From NCBI RefSeq assembly GCF_002214185.1, contig NZ_CP022161.1:2913767-2977766 (forward strand): a stretch of DNA of 64,000 nucleotides, read 5' to 3'. Each line of letters starts with the position of its first letter. The stretch's first letter is position 1. The stretch comes from Streptomyces capitiformicae. GTDB lineage: Bacteria > Actinomycetota > Actinomycetes > Streptomycetales > Streptomycetaceae. Below are positions 8,130-17,663 of the stretch, one piece after another. Below the pieces are notes generated by a model that saw nothing but the letters and a program-made list of their open reading frames with translations, was not told the origin of the DNA and did no database searches. The position numbers and the translations under genes were made by a program.

Positions 8130-10259
8130 TCATTTGACCGTGAACCTGACAGCCTCGTTGAGCAAGTCGGTGGCTCCCCCCAGGTCGGCCAGCCGGGCTG
8201 CGAGCGTGGCCTCGGCGAGGCGCGGCGAAAGAGCAACGCTGAACTTCAGTCCTGCGAGCGCGCGGGGATCCACCGCCGGGAGGCACAAACGGTCGGCAGC
8301 CTGGGCGGCCGCCTTCCTCCAGTCTTTGCGGGTGATGTCCTCGCGTAGCCGGACGTAGGTGTCCGTAGGACGCTGCAGGGGGTCGGCGACGCTGGAGAGG
8401 GTCGCCGCCAGGGTGGCGTTGGTACGGTAGCCCGCCCATGTCCACCACCGCACATTCGTGTCGTGACCACCTCGCATGATGATGGTGCCGTCGCGGTACA
8501 CGAGTTCGGCGCCCTCATCGCGCACGCGAGCGATCCTGTTTTCGGCACGGCGGGTGAGCCTGACCGGCGGGGTGGCACCGAGCAGGATTTCTCGGGCAGC
8601 CCGTGTCAGCTCGTACGACGCCGTGCGCGTCAGGCCGACGCCGCCCCAGCGGGCCCGCCCGCCACTCTCCACCGGCTCGACGAAGCAGCGGCGGCGCGAC
8701 CAGTCGATGTACGTCACCTGCCAGCTGCGTCCGGCGAGCAGCAGTCGGCGCGGGCCGACGACCTCGTCCGTGAGCAGCACGGGATCTGTGGTGCCGATCT
8801 CGGTGCGGCCCGACAGCACGGTGAACTCCGGGGCTGCGGTGAAGACGGCGGTGAGGTCCATGAAGTGCCGGTAGCCGAACCGTTTTTCGGCCTCTGGGCC
8901 GATGAACAGTAGTTCGCCGTCCCGGTCGAGGTAACCCTCCTCGACCAGGTGGCGCACGATCGGCTCGGCGGAGGGGCCGAACGGACCGAGGCCTCCCCAC
9001 CACTCCTGCCACAGTCGGTCACCAACCTGGTGCTCCTGGAGGCAGAGCGCCAGCACCTGTTGCGCGGCGATGTGCCTGGGCTCCGGAGGAGCGATGACCG
9101 GCTCCACCCAGCCGCGAGACCAGAGCAACAGAAGTGCCGCCGCGGACAGAAGCCCTGCGTCGTCAGTGGCGAGGAACAGGCAGTTGCGGCTGGAGCCCGG
9201 CCGCCGACCGGTGCGGCCCAGTCGCTGCAGGAACGAGGCCACCGTGTTTGGTGCGTCGATCTGGATGACCCGGTCGAGGTCGCCGACATCGATGCCCAGT
9301 TCCAGGGTGCTGGTGGAGACGATCACACAGTCACGAGCCTCCGCAAAGGCCTCCTCTGCCCGCCGTCGCTCGTCCACGGACAGCGATGCATGTGACAGGA
9401 AAGCGGTCACGCCCTTCGCACGCAGCGCCGCGCCGAGTTCCTCGACCTGCTTACGTGATTCGCAGAACACCAGGCGTTTCTCGCCGCGGTGCAACGCGGC
9501 GATCACTGTCGCGGCGTTGGCCAGTGACCCAACAAAGTCGAGCTGGATGTCTCCAGGCGGAGGCAGCTTCGGTTCTTTCTCCTTCAGATGCGGAGCCACC
9601 ACCCGCGCCGCGCGCTGACCGGTCTTCGCGCCCTGCAGCCAGGCGAGGAGTTCCTCCGGGTTGCCCACCGTGGCGGACAGGCCGATGCGTTGAACTGGGC
9701 GCCCGGCCACCCGCTCCAGCCGCTCCAGTACGGCCAGCAGATGCCACCCTCGGTCGTCGCCCGCGAAAGCGTGTACCTCGTCGACGACGATCGCCCGCAG
9801 CCCGGAGAAGAACGCTCGGTGGTCGACGTTTGCGCTGACCAGCATGGCCTCGAGGGACTCGGGGGTGGTCAGCAGTATGTCCGGTCGTTCGCGCAGGATG
9901 CGCTTGCGGCGGGAGTGCGTGACGTCGCCGTGCCAGAGGGCTGCTGTGCGCCCGAGCCAGGATGTGTACGTCTCCAGCCGGGGCAGCAGGTTGTTGAGCA
10001 GCGCCTTCAGCGGACACACGTAGAGAATCGAGGTGCCGTCCCATTTCTCCTGAGCCATCCGCGAGAGCAGGGGGAAGCAGGCGGCCTCGGTCTTCCCTCC
10101 GGCGGTGGGGGCGATCAGCACGGCGTCAGTGCCGTTCGTCAGGGGATTGATCGACTCTTCCTGGAGTGATCGCAGTCCGGGCCAGCCCAGGGTGTTCACG
10201 ATGTGGTGGACCAGGCCAGGGTGGAGCAGATCCATCGGGTCGGGTGCGACGTCGCTCAC
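8130..10259 (-). CDS. brxHI: BREX type 2 Lhr-like helicase BrxHI
   Basis: 709-residue superfamily 2 helicase. Domain 1: Q-region and Walker A APTAGGKTEA near residue 50, VVDEVHAF (DEVH box) and GLSATVGNPEELL. Domain 2: VSTSTLELGIDVGDLD and LQRLGRTGRRPG. The C-terminal half is Lhr-like. Lhr-like BrxHI with BrxD is characteristic of BREX types 2 and 6; pglW and pglY here point to type 2. Its ATG overlaps the brxD stop by four bases, so the two are coupled. It probably remodels DNA during recognition or blocking of phage; its exact step is not established. The -strand gene ends facing the left cluster. Confidence 0.93.
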   Translation of the reverse strand: MSDVAPDPMDLLHPGLVHHIVNTLGWPGLRSLQEESINPLTNGTDAVLIAPTAGGKTEAACFPLLSRMAQEKWDGTSILYVCPLKALLNNLLPRLETYTSWLGRTAALWHGDVTHSRRKRILRERPDILLTTPESLEAMLVSANVDHRAFFSGLRAIVVDEVHAFAGDDRGWHLLAVLERLERVAGRPVQRIGLSATVGNPEELLAWLQGAKTGQRAARVVAPHLKEKEPKLPPPGDIQLDFVGSLANAATVIAALHRGEKRLVFCESRKQVEELGAALRAKGVTAFLSHASLSVDERRRAEEAFAEARDCVIVSTSTLELGIDVGDLDRVIQIDAPNTVASFLQRLGRTGRRPGSSRNCLFLATDDAGLLSAAALLLLWSRGWVEPVIAPPEPRHIAAQQVLALCLQEHQVGDRLWQEWWGGLGPFGPSAEPIVRHLVEEGYLDRDGELLFIGPEAEKRFGYRHFMDLTAVFTAAPEFTVLSGRTEIGTTDPVLLTDEVVGPRRLLLAGRSWQVTYIDWSRRRCFVEPVESGGRARWGGVGLTRTASYELTRAAREILLGATPPVRLTRRAENRIARVRDEGAELVYRDGTIIMRGGHDTNVRWWTWAGYRTNATLAATLSSVADPLQRPTDTYVRLREDITRKDWRKAAAQAADRLCLPAVDPRALAGLKFSVALSPRLAEATLAARLADLGGATDLLNEAVRFTVK

Positions 10260-11593
10260 GAGAGGTCCAGGTCGACATCGTCGGCGCTGTCGACCGCAGC
10301 GGCGTTGCGCTCCACCTCGGTCATCTCCGAAGCACTCACAGTGAGCGCGTAATGCTTGCGCGGGACGAAGTCCTCGAACTGGTCGACACGATCGAGTACG
10401 TCGCCCACCAGCTTCTTGAGGAACAGCCGGGGGGCGACCCCCACCTTGCCCCCCAGTGCCCCGCCGACAGCCTTGGCCAGGTCGGCAACGTAGTCGTCGT
10501 CCGCGACTTGTTTGATCCTTTCAGCGACCGACGAACCGGATGCATACAGGTCCCGGATCGTCAGGCCGAGTGCAATCAGTGAGTCCTGCGTGAAGCCCGG
10601 CAGCCTGAGCTGCACGGCACGTGGGTTGTCGAAGCGCGGGTCGGTGGTGAAGTCGGTGGCCAGGCGCTGGGCCAGCGGGGCCAAGCGCTGCACACCCTGC
10701 CGACCGTCGAAGAACGCCGGCGTGCCAGTGATCAGCAGGTAGAGGCCCGGGAAGCGTCCGGAGTGCACCTCGTCGATGAGCTGGCGCAGTGCGTTCAGCG
10801 CCTTGTCGCGAGCGTCCGAGCGGACCCGCTGCAAAGTCTCGACCTCGTCCAGGACGACGAGCAGTCCCGGGTGGCCCGAGCCGTTCAGCACGGTGAGTAG
10901 CCCCTGCAGAAAGCCGAGCGCACCGAAGTGATCCAGGTCGCCGCGCACGCCGGCTGCCCTGCGGGCCGCTGCGGCCACGTGTGGCTGTCCGCCGAGCCAG
11001 GCCATTACCGCCGAAGCGGTGGCTTCGTCACCCGCGGTAACTGCAGTCCGGTATCCCCTCAGGGCCGCCGCGAACGACGGGGCGTGCCGGGACACCTCGG
11101 TGAGCCGGGCAGTCATTAGCTTTTCCACTTGGTCGGGCAAGTCCTCCTCGGCAGCTCCATCGGCCAGCACGTCCTCCTCGAGGACGTAGAACCACGCGTC
11201 CACAACCGGCCGGAGCGCGCTTGGCGGGAAACCAGAGGTGGTCAGCCGCTCGGTGAGGCGGCGATAGACGGTCTCGAGTTTGTGCAGCGGAGTCTCGGTT
11301 TCCGAGATCTGGATCTCAGCGACGGCAAAGTTACGCCGCTTGGCACGCTCACCGAGCCACCGGGCGAAGAATGTCTTGCCCGACCCGTACTCGCCCCGCA
11401 CCGCCTTGAACACCGAGGCTCCGGACACGACGGCCTCGAGTTCCGCGTCGAGCGCGGCTTCGAACCGATCCAGGCCGGTCGCCAGCAGATCCAGTCCGCT
11501 TTCCGGAACGGCTCCTCGGCGCAGGGCGTCGATCACGTCGCGACGCCGGGCGGCACTGACGGGTCCGTTTCCACCAGGGCTGTCTGTCCTCAC
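10256..11593 (-). CDS. brxD: BREX ATP-binding protein BrxD
   Basis: 445-residue AAA-type ATPase of the BrxD family. Walker A is EYGSGKTFFARWL near residue 70 and Walker B is LLVVLDEVETLQ; ITGTPAFF and AQRLATDF follow as in the family. The C-terminus LFLKKLVGDVLDRVDQ is typical. It sits directly before brxHI with a 4-base overlap, the usual pairing. It is divergent from the DUF262 gene across 225 bases that hold an inverted repeat close to its start. In BREX type 2 it is thought to partner the helicase; its mechanism is unproven. Confidence 0.93.
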   Translation of the reverse strand: MRTDSPGGNGPVSAARRRDVIDALRRGAVPESGLDLLATGLDRFEAALDAELEAVVSGASVFKAVRGEYGSGKTFFARWLGERAKRRNFAVAEIQISETETPLHKLETVYRRLTERLTTSGFPPSALRPVVDAWFYVLEEDVLADGAAEEDLPDQVEKLMTARLTEVSRHAPSFAAALRGYRTAVTAGDEATASAVMAWLGGQPHVAAAARRAAGVRGDLDHFGALGFLQGLLTVLNGSGHPGLLVVLDEVETLQRVRSDARDKALNALRQLIDEVHSGRFPGLYLLITGTPAFFDGRQGVQRLAPLAQRLATDFTTDPRFDNPRAVQLRLPGFTQDSLIALGLTIRDLYASGSSVAERIKQVADDDYVADLAKAVGGALGGKVGVAPRLFLKKLVGDVLDRVDQFEDFVPRKHYALTVSASEMTEVERNAAAVDSADDVDLDLS

Positions 11594-11600
11594 CCGGACA

Positions 11601-11629
11601 GTCTCCCATTTGGCCGGATAGTGGGAGAC
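11601..11629. promoter_or_regulatory. Inverted repeat upstream of brxD (candidate operator)
   Basis: gtctccca (11601-11608) and tgggagac (11622-11629) form a perfect 8-base inverted repeat with a 13-base spacer, starting 8 bases before the brxD start in the divergent brxD/DUF262 region. It may be an operator or a 5'-leader hairpin; no regulator is identified. Confidence 0.4.
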
Positions 11630-11818
11630 CGCACTGCGAGGTACGCAGCCTGGTCGGCCGAGCCCTCACTCGGCCGGCGAAGGATGCCCCACGGTCGGTG
11701 ACCTGGCCAGGGTTGGCCAACAGCCTTGACTGAGCCCAACCACGTTGATGCAATTGCATGTTCACCGCCGGTGACCGGCGGCGACCCGCCGTTCAGGTTC
11801 GATACGGGAAGACACAGC

Positions 11819-13627
11819 GTGGCACTCGACAGTCTGAAACTCAGCGACGCTCTCGCAGACGTCGCTTCCGGCGCCTTACAGCTCCCTGACTTCCAACGTG
11901 AGTGGAAGTGGGACGACGAGCGCATCCGGGCCCTCATCGCTACGGTGACACTCGACTATCCGCTCGGCGTGGTGATGGCGCTGCAGACCAACGGCACGTC
12001 ACCGTTCCGCACCCGGACACTCAAAGGTGCCGAGGATGCGGAGGCAAGGGTGCCCGAGCTCCTGCTGCTCGACGGGCAGCAGCGCCTGACCTCCCTCTTC
12101 CAGGCACTTCACCGCGACCGTCCGGTCGAGACCGTGGACGCGCGGGGGAAGGAGCTGAGGCGCTGGTACTACATCGACATCGAGAAAGCCATCGGGACGC
12201 CGGCCGATCGTGACGACGCCATCGTCTCCGTGCCGGAAGACAAGATTCTCAAGACCGGCTTCAACCGCAGGGAGGTCGTAGACCTCAGCACCGTCGAAGG
12301 CGAATGCGTGGCCGGCTACTTCCCGCTCCACTTCGTCTTCGACACGGAGCGGGTGAACGACTGGCACCAGGAGTTCGTGAAGGTCGACGTCACGAACTGG
12401 GGGCTGTGGGGTCAGTTCCAGGTTCACGTACTCAACCGCATGCAGTCTTTCCAGGTCCCGATGATCAAGCTTGCGGCCTCCACGACCATGGACGCGGTCT
12501 GCGCGGTGTTCGAGCGGGTGAACACCGGCGGAGTGCCGCTCAACGTCTTCGAACTGCTGACAGCCACTTACGCGGGCAATCAGGAGTACGTGGCCCAGCA
12601 TGACGACTACTACAAGCTCCCGGACGTCTGGCTGGACATCAAGAAGGGCCTGACGTCGTCGTACCCCGTGTTCGGGCGCATGGAGGCCGGCGTCGAAGAC
12701 GGTCTCAGCAGCAGTGACTTTCTCCAGGCCGTGGCGCTCGTCAGAACCTGGGAACGCAAGCGACAGGAGCCGCGCGCCGCGGTCTCGTGTAAGCGCCGTG
12801 ATCTGCTGGAACTTCCGCTCGCCGACTTCAGCCTGCTGGCTCCCCGCGTGGCGGAGGCCTTCGAGTGGGTGGGAGCCTTTCTGGAGCGCCAGTGCATCGT
12901 GCGCGCTCCTGATCTGCCGTATCGCACCCAACTCGTCCCCCTGGCTGCCGTACGCACCATCCTGGGCGCGGAGACCGACACCGAGGCGGCCGACGAGCTG
13001 CTCACCCAGTGGTTCTGGTGCGGTGTGCTCGGCGAGATGTACGGCGGTTCGACGGAGAGCCGTTTCACCCGTGACGTGGAGCAACTCATCGAACGGCTGC
13101 TGGGCAACGCGGAGGTGGTCCCCGACACCATTGCCGAGGCGGCTTTCCTGGACGACCGGTTGGACACCCTCAGTACCCGCAACAGCGCGGCCTACAAGGG
13201 GATTTACGCCCTCCTGGTCAAGCAGGGGGCGGTGGACTGGTACTTCACCGAAGCACCCCTGAACGCGGCGCGACTGGCTGAGTACAGCGTGGAAGTGCGT
13301 CAGATCTTCCCGAAGGCATGGATCGACAAGAACCAGCCGTCCTACAGCGGCAGGGCGAACTCGATCGTCAACAAGACGCCTCTGTCGTTGCGGGCCAGCA
13401 AGAGCATGGGTGGATCGCCCGCCGGTTATCTCAAGACGCTCGCGCTCGAGTCGGGCATGCGTCCCGAGTGGTTCGACGACGTTGTAGCCACGCATCTGGT
13501 GGATCCGGCGGCGTTGCACGCGGGCGATTTCGAGCAGTTCTACCAGAACAGGTCCAAGCAACTGCTGGAACTGGTCATGTCGGCCATGGGCAAGCGCACG
13601 GTCTTCCGTGACACGAAGGCCGGGTGA
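11819..13627 (+). CDS. DUF262 (GmrS-like) protein with degenerate HNH domain
   Basis: 602 residues. The N-terminal DUF262 ParB/Srx-like NTP-binding domain shows LPDFQREWKWDDERI and D85-G-Q-Q-R89 followed by LTSLFQAL; FERVNTGGVPLN is also typical. The C-terminus aligns by eye with the DUF1524-type HNH region: VRQIFPKAWID and NSIVNKTPLSLRASKSMGG. In active relatives the first stretch reads HHIFP and the last TN; here they are R494-Q495 and A526-S527, so the nuclease looks inactive. GTG 11819 has GGGAAG upstream and gives a normal N-terminus; in-frame TTG 11726 and GTG 11771 are alternatives. It precedes the CBS/HEPN-like gene by 7 bases, so the two form an operon inserted between brxD and pglZ. 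Confidence 0.8.
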   Translation: MALDSLKLSDALADVASGALQLPDFQREWKWDDERIRALIATVTLDYPLGVVMALQTNGTSPFRTRTLKGAEDAEARVPELLLLDGQQRLTSLFQALHRDRPVETVDARGKELRRWYYIDIEKAIGTPADRDDAIVSVPEDKILKTGFNRREVVDLSTVEGECVAGYFPLHFVFDTERVNDWHQEFVKVDVTNWGLWGQFQVHVLNRMQSFQVPMIKLAASTTMDAVCAVFERVNTGGVPLNVFELLTATYAGNQEYVAQHDDYYKLPDVWLDIKKGLTSSYPVFGRMEAGVEDGLSSSDFLQAVALVRTWERKRQEPRAAVSCKRRDLLELPLADFSLLAPRVAEAFEWVGAFLERQCIVRAPDLPYRTQLVPLAAVRTILGAETDTEAADELLTQWFWCGVLGEMYGGSTESRFTRDVEQLIERLLGNAEVVPDTIAEAAFLDDRLDTLSTRNSAAYKGIYALLVKQGAVDWYFTEAPLNAARLAEYSVEVRQIFPKAWIDKNQPSYSGRANSIVNKTPLSLRASKSMGGSPAGYLKTLALESGMRPEWFDDVVATHLVDPAALHAGDFEQFYQNRSKQLLELVMSAMGKRTVFRDTKAG

Positions 13628-13634
13628 GGCGCTC

Positions 13635-14687
13635 GTGCTCCGGACACCTCCCGACGATGAGCTGCTGGCGTTCAAAGGCCGGCGTGTGCCTCTCATCGAG
13701 CTTCTGACCTGCTTCAACACTCGGTTCCGCAATGACCAGGCCATCCTGCTCATCGAGCAGCGGCTGAAGGACCTCGGTCTCGCGACCCTGCCGTACTTCG
13801 CCACCTGCGGCAGCCAGTCCGAGATCCACATCGTCGCGCAGGAATCCGCGGCGGGGGACCAGGGAGACAGCGCCGACGAGGAGCAGGAGGACGAGGCCGG
13901 GCTGCTGCCCGGTGCCCTGCCGCAGCAGCCCTTCCGAATCGGCGACCTGCCGTGTGCGCACGCCGGCGTCGACTCGGTCACGCCCGCCTCGGATCTCACC
14001 GAGGCGACGTACATCATGCACACGAAGAACTACTCCCAGGTCCCGGTCCTGGAGGATCAGTACACGGTGGCGGGCGTCGTCACATGGCGCTCCGTGGCCA
14101 AGATGTACGCCACAGGAGCGGAGGCTGTACTGGCCAACGCGATCGTGGAGGATCCGCCGGAGGTACACGCCCGCGACGACTTCTTCGCCGTGCTCTCCAA
14201 TGTCTGCGAGCACGGATACGTGCTGGTCAGGGCACACAACGGGCGCATAAGTGGCATCGTCACCGCAGCGGACATCACGGAGCGCTTCGACGCGACCGCT
14301 TGGCCGTTCTTCGTCGTCGGCGAGATCGAGTTCCGACTGCGCAAGTGCCTCGGCGCGAAGCTCGATGAGGACGCCATCCGTGCCGTCCAGCACAACGACA
14401 GGAAGACGGGGAAGATCGCCGACCTCATGTTCGGCCAGTACGTGATGCTGCTCGACGGCGATCAGCGCAACAAACAGGGACACCGCAAAGAGGGGCTGTG
14501 TGCCGCGGCGGATCAGAACTGGCAGACCCTGGGTTGGACCGGGGTGAACCGTGTCCAGTTCGTGTACCAGCTCGATCGGGTGCGCAGCATCCGCAACCAG
14601 ATCGCTCACTTCGACCCTGAGCCGCTGTCGCCGCAGCGGAGCGAGGAGCTGCGCCAGTTCGTGGGGCTGCTGCGCCAGCTCACCTGA
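13635..14687 (+). CDS. Tandem CBS-domain protein with HEPN-like C-terminus
   Basis: 350 residues from GTG 13635, which has GGTGAGG about six bases upstream. Two CBS motifs lie at about 105-165 (TEATYIMHTKNYSQVPVLED, VAGVVTWRSVAKM) and 170-230 (DFFAVLSNVCEHGYVLVRA, ISGIVTAADITERF); CBS pairs bind adenine nucleotides. The C-terminal helical part contains VRSIRNQIAHFDPE, with R320-x4-H325 matching the R-x4-6-H signature of HEPN RNases. An acidic linker (DSADEEQEDEAG) separates an N-terminal region from the CBS pair. It is coupled to the DUF262 gene and convergent with pglZ. A nucleotide-gated RNase effector is a plausible reading, not proven. Confidence 0.75.
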   Translation: MLRTPPDDELLAFKGRRVPLIELLTCFNTRFRNDQAILLIEQRLKDLGLATLPYFATCGSQSEIHIVAQESAAGDQGDSADEEQEDEAGLLPGALPQQPFRIGDLPCAHAGVDSVTPASDLTEATYIMHTKNYSQVPVLEDQYTVAGVVTWRSVAKMYATGAEAVLANAIVEDPPEVHARDDFFAVLSNVCEHGYVLVRAHNGRISGIVTAADITERFDATAWPFFVVGEIEFRLRKCLGAKLDEDAIRAVQHNDRKTGKIADLMFGQYVMLLDGDQRNKQGHRKEGLCAAADQNWQTLGWTGVNRVQFVYQLDRVRSIRNQIAHFDPEPLSPQRSEELRQFVGLLRQLT

Positions 14688-14691
14688 CACA

Positions 14692-14728
14692 GTGAAGTCG
14701 GCTCCGGGTATTCCGGGGCCGACTTCAC
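14692..14728. terminator. Hairpin terminator between convergent genes
   Basis: gtgaagtcggc (14692-14702) pairs perfectly with gccgacttcac (14718-14728), with an inner ccgg/ccgg pairing, followed by cttt. It lies between the convergent CBS gene and pglZ and probably works for both. Confidence 0.75.
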
Positions 14729-14737
14729 CTTTCTCAC

Positions 14738-17638
14738 TCAGCCCAACTCGAACTGGTCCCGCAGGAGTCCGAGGTGCAGCCGCAGGGTCCGCCCGTCCGG
14801 CAGTGTCTCCAGCACCTGGACACCGTCGTGATTGAGCAACTGCCGGAGTACGGCGGCGAAGCCGTCTGCCGGCCGGTTCGCAGGGAGCCCGATGCGCTGG
14901 GCCAAGGCGGTCATGGACAGAGTGCCGCCTGCGTCCAGCAGTGCGTTGATCGCCCTTTCCACGCGAGCAAGGTCGGGCTTGCGGGCGAGCAACTGCACCT
15001 GTGCGGCGAAGACCTCGGACTTCAGGAGCGCATCGACCATGACCACATTTGGGGATACGGGAGCGGCGGAGAGCAGGGCGCCGTCTTCGGCCTTCGCAGG
15101 GACCAACGCCATGTCGAACAGCGTCTCGTGGCTCCGGGCGAGTTCCACCTCGCTCTTGGTCCTCCTGGGTGGCTTCTTCTGTACCGGTGCCGAGACCGCG
15201 CTCCCCTGAACCCGCGGCTGTTCCTCCACCCGCGGGTCCAGTGACCACCAGCTCGGCTGCTGGTTCCCCAACTCCCGCCAGCCGCTTGGCGGCTTAGCCC
15301 CAAAAGGCAGGAAGGCCAGCACCGGGATGGTGAACTCGGCCAGGGATGCCCCGCCGTGATACCCGGCCTTGCGAGACGTGTAGCGGGTGTCGGCATCCCA
15401 GAGGGCGACGATCCGGCTCTCCGGCTCCGGGTCGAGAACCCGAGGACCCGTCAGCACGATTTCCTGCTCCACGAGCGGACCTCCGGGGCCGCGGTGTCGC
15501 GCGGACCGCACGTCCTCGGCATCCACCCGCACCGCCCGCCGGTCGATCACGTGGCCGTGGTCACTAGTGATGATCACCGCCCTACCCTGGTCCGCGGCAG
15601 ACCGAAGCAGCGCCCGCAGCCCCCCTATGTCGGACAGCCGCCAAGCGCCGTCACCGAGTTTCTGCTCGGAGGCCAGCCGGTCGTCCACGGTGTTGAGGAC
15701 CACGGCCACATGCGTACGGTCGCCGACGAGCGCGTCGTGTAGTTCGGGCCCGAACGGCTCACCACTGCTCTCGGCGCGCAGATCGTCCTTGTGGAAGACC
15801 GCCACATCCTCCCCGCCCCAGAATCGGTGAGCGGGAAACAGCCTCTTCTCGTCGGCCTGTGTGCCCTTCATCAGCTGCGCGGCGAAGAGCGACGTTCGCG
15901 ACACAGCCGTGACCGTGGGGAGCGCGGCTGCCATTGCACGGCGCTGCGGAGTGTCTTTCGCTCCAGGCCGCGGGTCGTACTCGGCCCAGTGGTCGCGCAG
16001 TTCCTCGCCGAGCTCAGCGGCGATGGCGGCGCTCATCCCGTCGAGTACGAGGAGCAGCACTCTCCGCTCGCCGGTCTTCACCACCGGGGCGACGACCTCG
16101 GGGAGGAACGTCTCAACGGCCAGCATCGAGCCGGGACCACGGTCGGTCGCCGTCCGGGCGGCAAGCATCTGGGCGAAGTGCCGGTCGATCTCGCGCCGAC
16201 GGTCGCGCGCCGAGGCACACAGAGCGTCGTACGCGGACTGGAGCGTCGGATCGGGGTCGCCTCCGGACTCGATGTGTTCCAGCGCCAGGTCCACCCAGCC
16301 CGTCTCGGTGATGTGACGAGCGATGGCATCCGCCACCGTGTTGGTTTCCACCGGCGGGTCGGTCGCGATCCAACGTGCAAGCCGCTGCGCCATGCGCACC
16401 CGCTCGATACGGACGCCATAGTCGGGATCCCGGGCGAGCCGGTGTCGACTGAGGGCCTTCACCACAGCTGTGATGCGCTCGGAGTCGCCGCTCAACAGTG
16501 CCTCGCCGGCAGCCGTGAAGCGTGCTTCAAGTCCTGCCGCCAGTACGGGACTTGTCCCTGCGGCCCGTTCCGCCCCGAACTGGCGCGCAAGGGCGGACGC
16601 CCGACCGAGAACGAAGCCGGTCAGTCGCCGGGCCTCTGCCGCTGCTTCATCACTGTCCGACCGTCCCGTGAGCAGCAGGGCGGAGACGAACTCCTCGCAG
16701 GACCGTCCGAAGGCCGCGGCGAGCGTATCCAGGTGCTCACCCTGGGCTGGCGGATCCTCTCCGAACCAGCGCTCGGCTCGCCCACGGGCCCGGTAGTCCT
16801 CCGCGTCCGCGGCGGCGTCGGCGTGCCCCCACAGCGCCGCGCAGACCAGTCCGAACGCGACCGCGTCCGAACCGTGTTCCGCCGTCACGAGGGCGAGGAG
16901 GGCCTGCCCAGCGTGCCAGGCCTGCTCCTCCTCGCCGAGGAACTGCACGAGCCCGTCTCGCTCTGGGGCTCGCAGCGCCATGAGCCGTTCCGGGCCGCCA
17001 GGCACCAGGGACCATCGCAGCAGGGTGTGGATGTCCAGTTCGTCACCGACTCCCGCCACGGAGCGGGAGGTTTCGGCGTCCGGGTCGTAGCGGCCGATTC
17101 CCAGCCTGCGCAGGGCGAGCGAGGTCAGCGCCTCGCGCCGCGACAGGACGCCGCCCGCCAGCTTCGGCCATCCGCCGTGCGGCGGAGCGGCGTCCAGCAG
17201 CGCCTCGGCAGCCCAGTTCTCCTCGAACAACCGGTGGTCGGAGGCGCTCGCACCGAACGCCTCGCGAACGACGTCCCAGGTGTCGACGGCGTTGACCCGC
17301 TGCCGGTGCACCTTGGCCAGCAGATCGGGCCCGAGTTCTGCCTCCTCACGGTCGGTGAGCACTACCAGCACATCGGGCCCGGTGGACGACGGCTTCTGGT
17401 GCGCAAGGAGCAACTCGTACACGCCGAGAGGGGAAGGCGCCGCTGCCACCGTGGCCCGCCGCCGCTCACCCCAGGGCAGCTCGTGCGGCCCGTCCCAGGA
17501 GGGCGCGGCCCGCAGCAGTACGACCCGACGCTTGCCCGGCCCGAGACCGGGCTGCGATGCCAGGTACTGGGTGATGGTCGCGGCGTTGAGCCGGACCGCG
17601 CTGGTGGTGGTCACGGCTGTCGTGCTCACTGTTTCCAC
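14738..17638 (-). CDS. pglZ: BREX type 2 alkaline-phosphatase-like protein PglZ
   Basis: 966 residues, close to the usual PglZ length. The alkaline phosphatase superfamily core is visible in [16 protein letters not shown] (metal-ligand position D533), [10 protein letters not shown]692-D-H-G-H696 and [17 protein letters not shown]. The C-terminal tail (from about 890) ends in a winged-helix-like segment. PglZ is required for phage growth limitation and acts with PglX, whose methylase activity it helps keep non-toxic; the chemistry of its phosphatase fold in defence is not settled. It follows pglY by 25 bases on the same strand. GTG 17638 is used; another GTG lies three codons in. Confidence 0.95.
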   Translation of the reverse strand: METVSTTAVTTTSAVRLNAATITQYLASQPGLGPGKRRVVLLRAAPSWDGPHELPWGERRRATVAAAPSPLGVYELLLAHQKPSSTGPDVLVVLTDREEAELGPDLLAKVHRQRVNAVDTWDVVREAFGASASDHRLFEENWAAEALLDAAPPHGGWPKLAGGVLSRREALTSLALRRLGIGRYDPDAETSRSVAGVGDELDIHTLLRWSLVPGGPERLMALRAPERDGLVQFLGEEEQAWHAGQALLALVTAEHGSDAVAFGLVCAALWGHADAAADAEDYRARGRAERWFGEDPPAQGEHLDTLAAAFGRSCEEFVSALLLTGRSDSDEAAAEARRLTGFVLGRASALARQFGAERAAGTSPVLAAGLEARFTAAGEALLSGDSERITAVVKALSRHRLARDPDYGVRIERVRMAQRLARWIATDPPVETNTVADAIARHITETGWVDLALEHIESGGDPDPTLQSAYDALCASARDRRREIDRHFAQMLAARTATDRGPGSMLAVETFLPEVVAPVVKTGERRVLLLVLDGMSAAIAAELGEELRDHWAEYDPRPGAKDTPQRRAMAAALPTVTAVSRTSLFAAQLMKGTQADEKRLFPAHRFWGGEDVAVFHKDDLRAESSGEPFGPELHDALVGDRTHVAVVLNTVDDRLASEQKLGDGAWRLSDIGGLRALLRSAADQGRAVIITSDHGHVIDRRAVRVDAEDVRSARHRGPGGPLVEQEIVLTGPRVLDPEPESRIVALWDADTRYTSRKAGYHGGASLAEFTIPVLAFLPFGAKPPSGWRELGNQQPSWWSLDPRVEEQPRVQGSAVSAPVQKKPPRRTKSEVELARSHETLFDMALVPAKAEDGALLSAAPVSPNVVMVDALLKSEVFAAQVQLLARKPDLARVERAINALLDAGGTLSMTALAQRIGLPANRPADGFAAVLRQLLNHDGVQVLETLPDGRTLRLHLGLLRDQFELG

Positions 17639-17663
17639 ACCTTCTTCGCCCGCTGCCTTCCGC

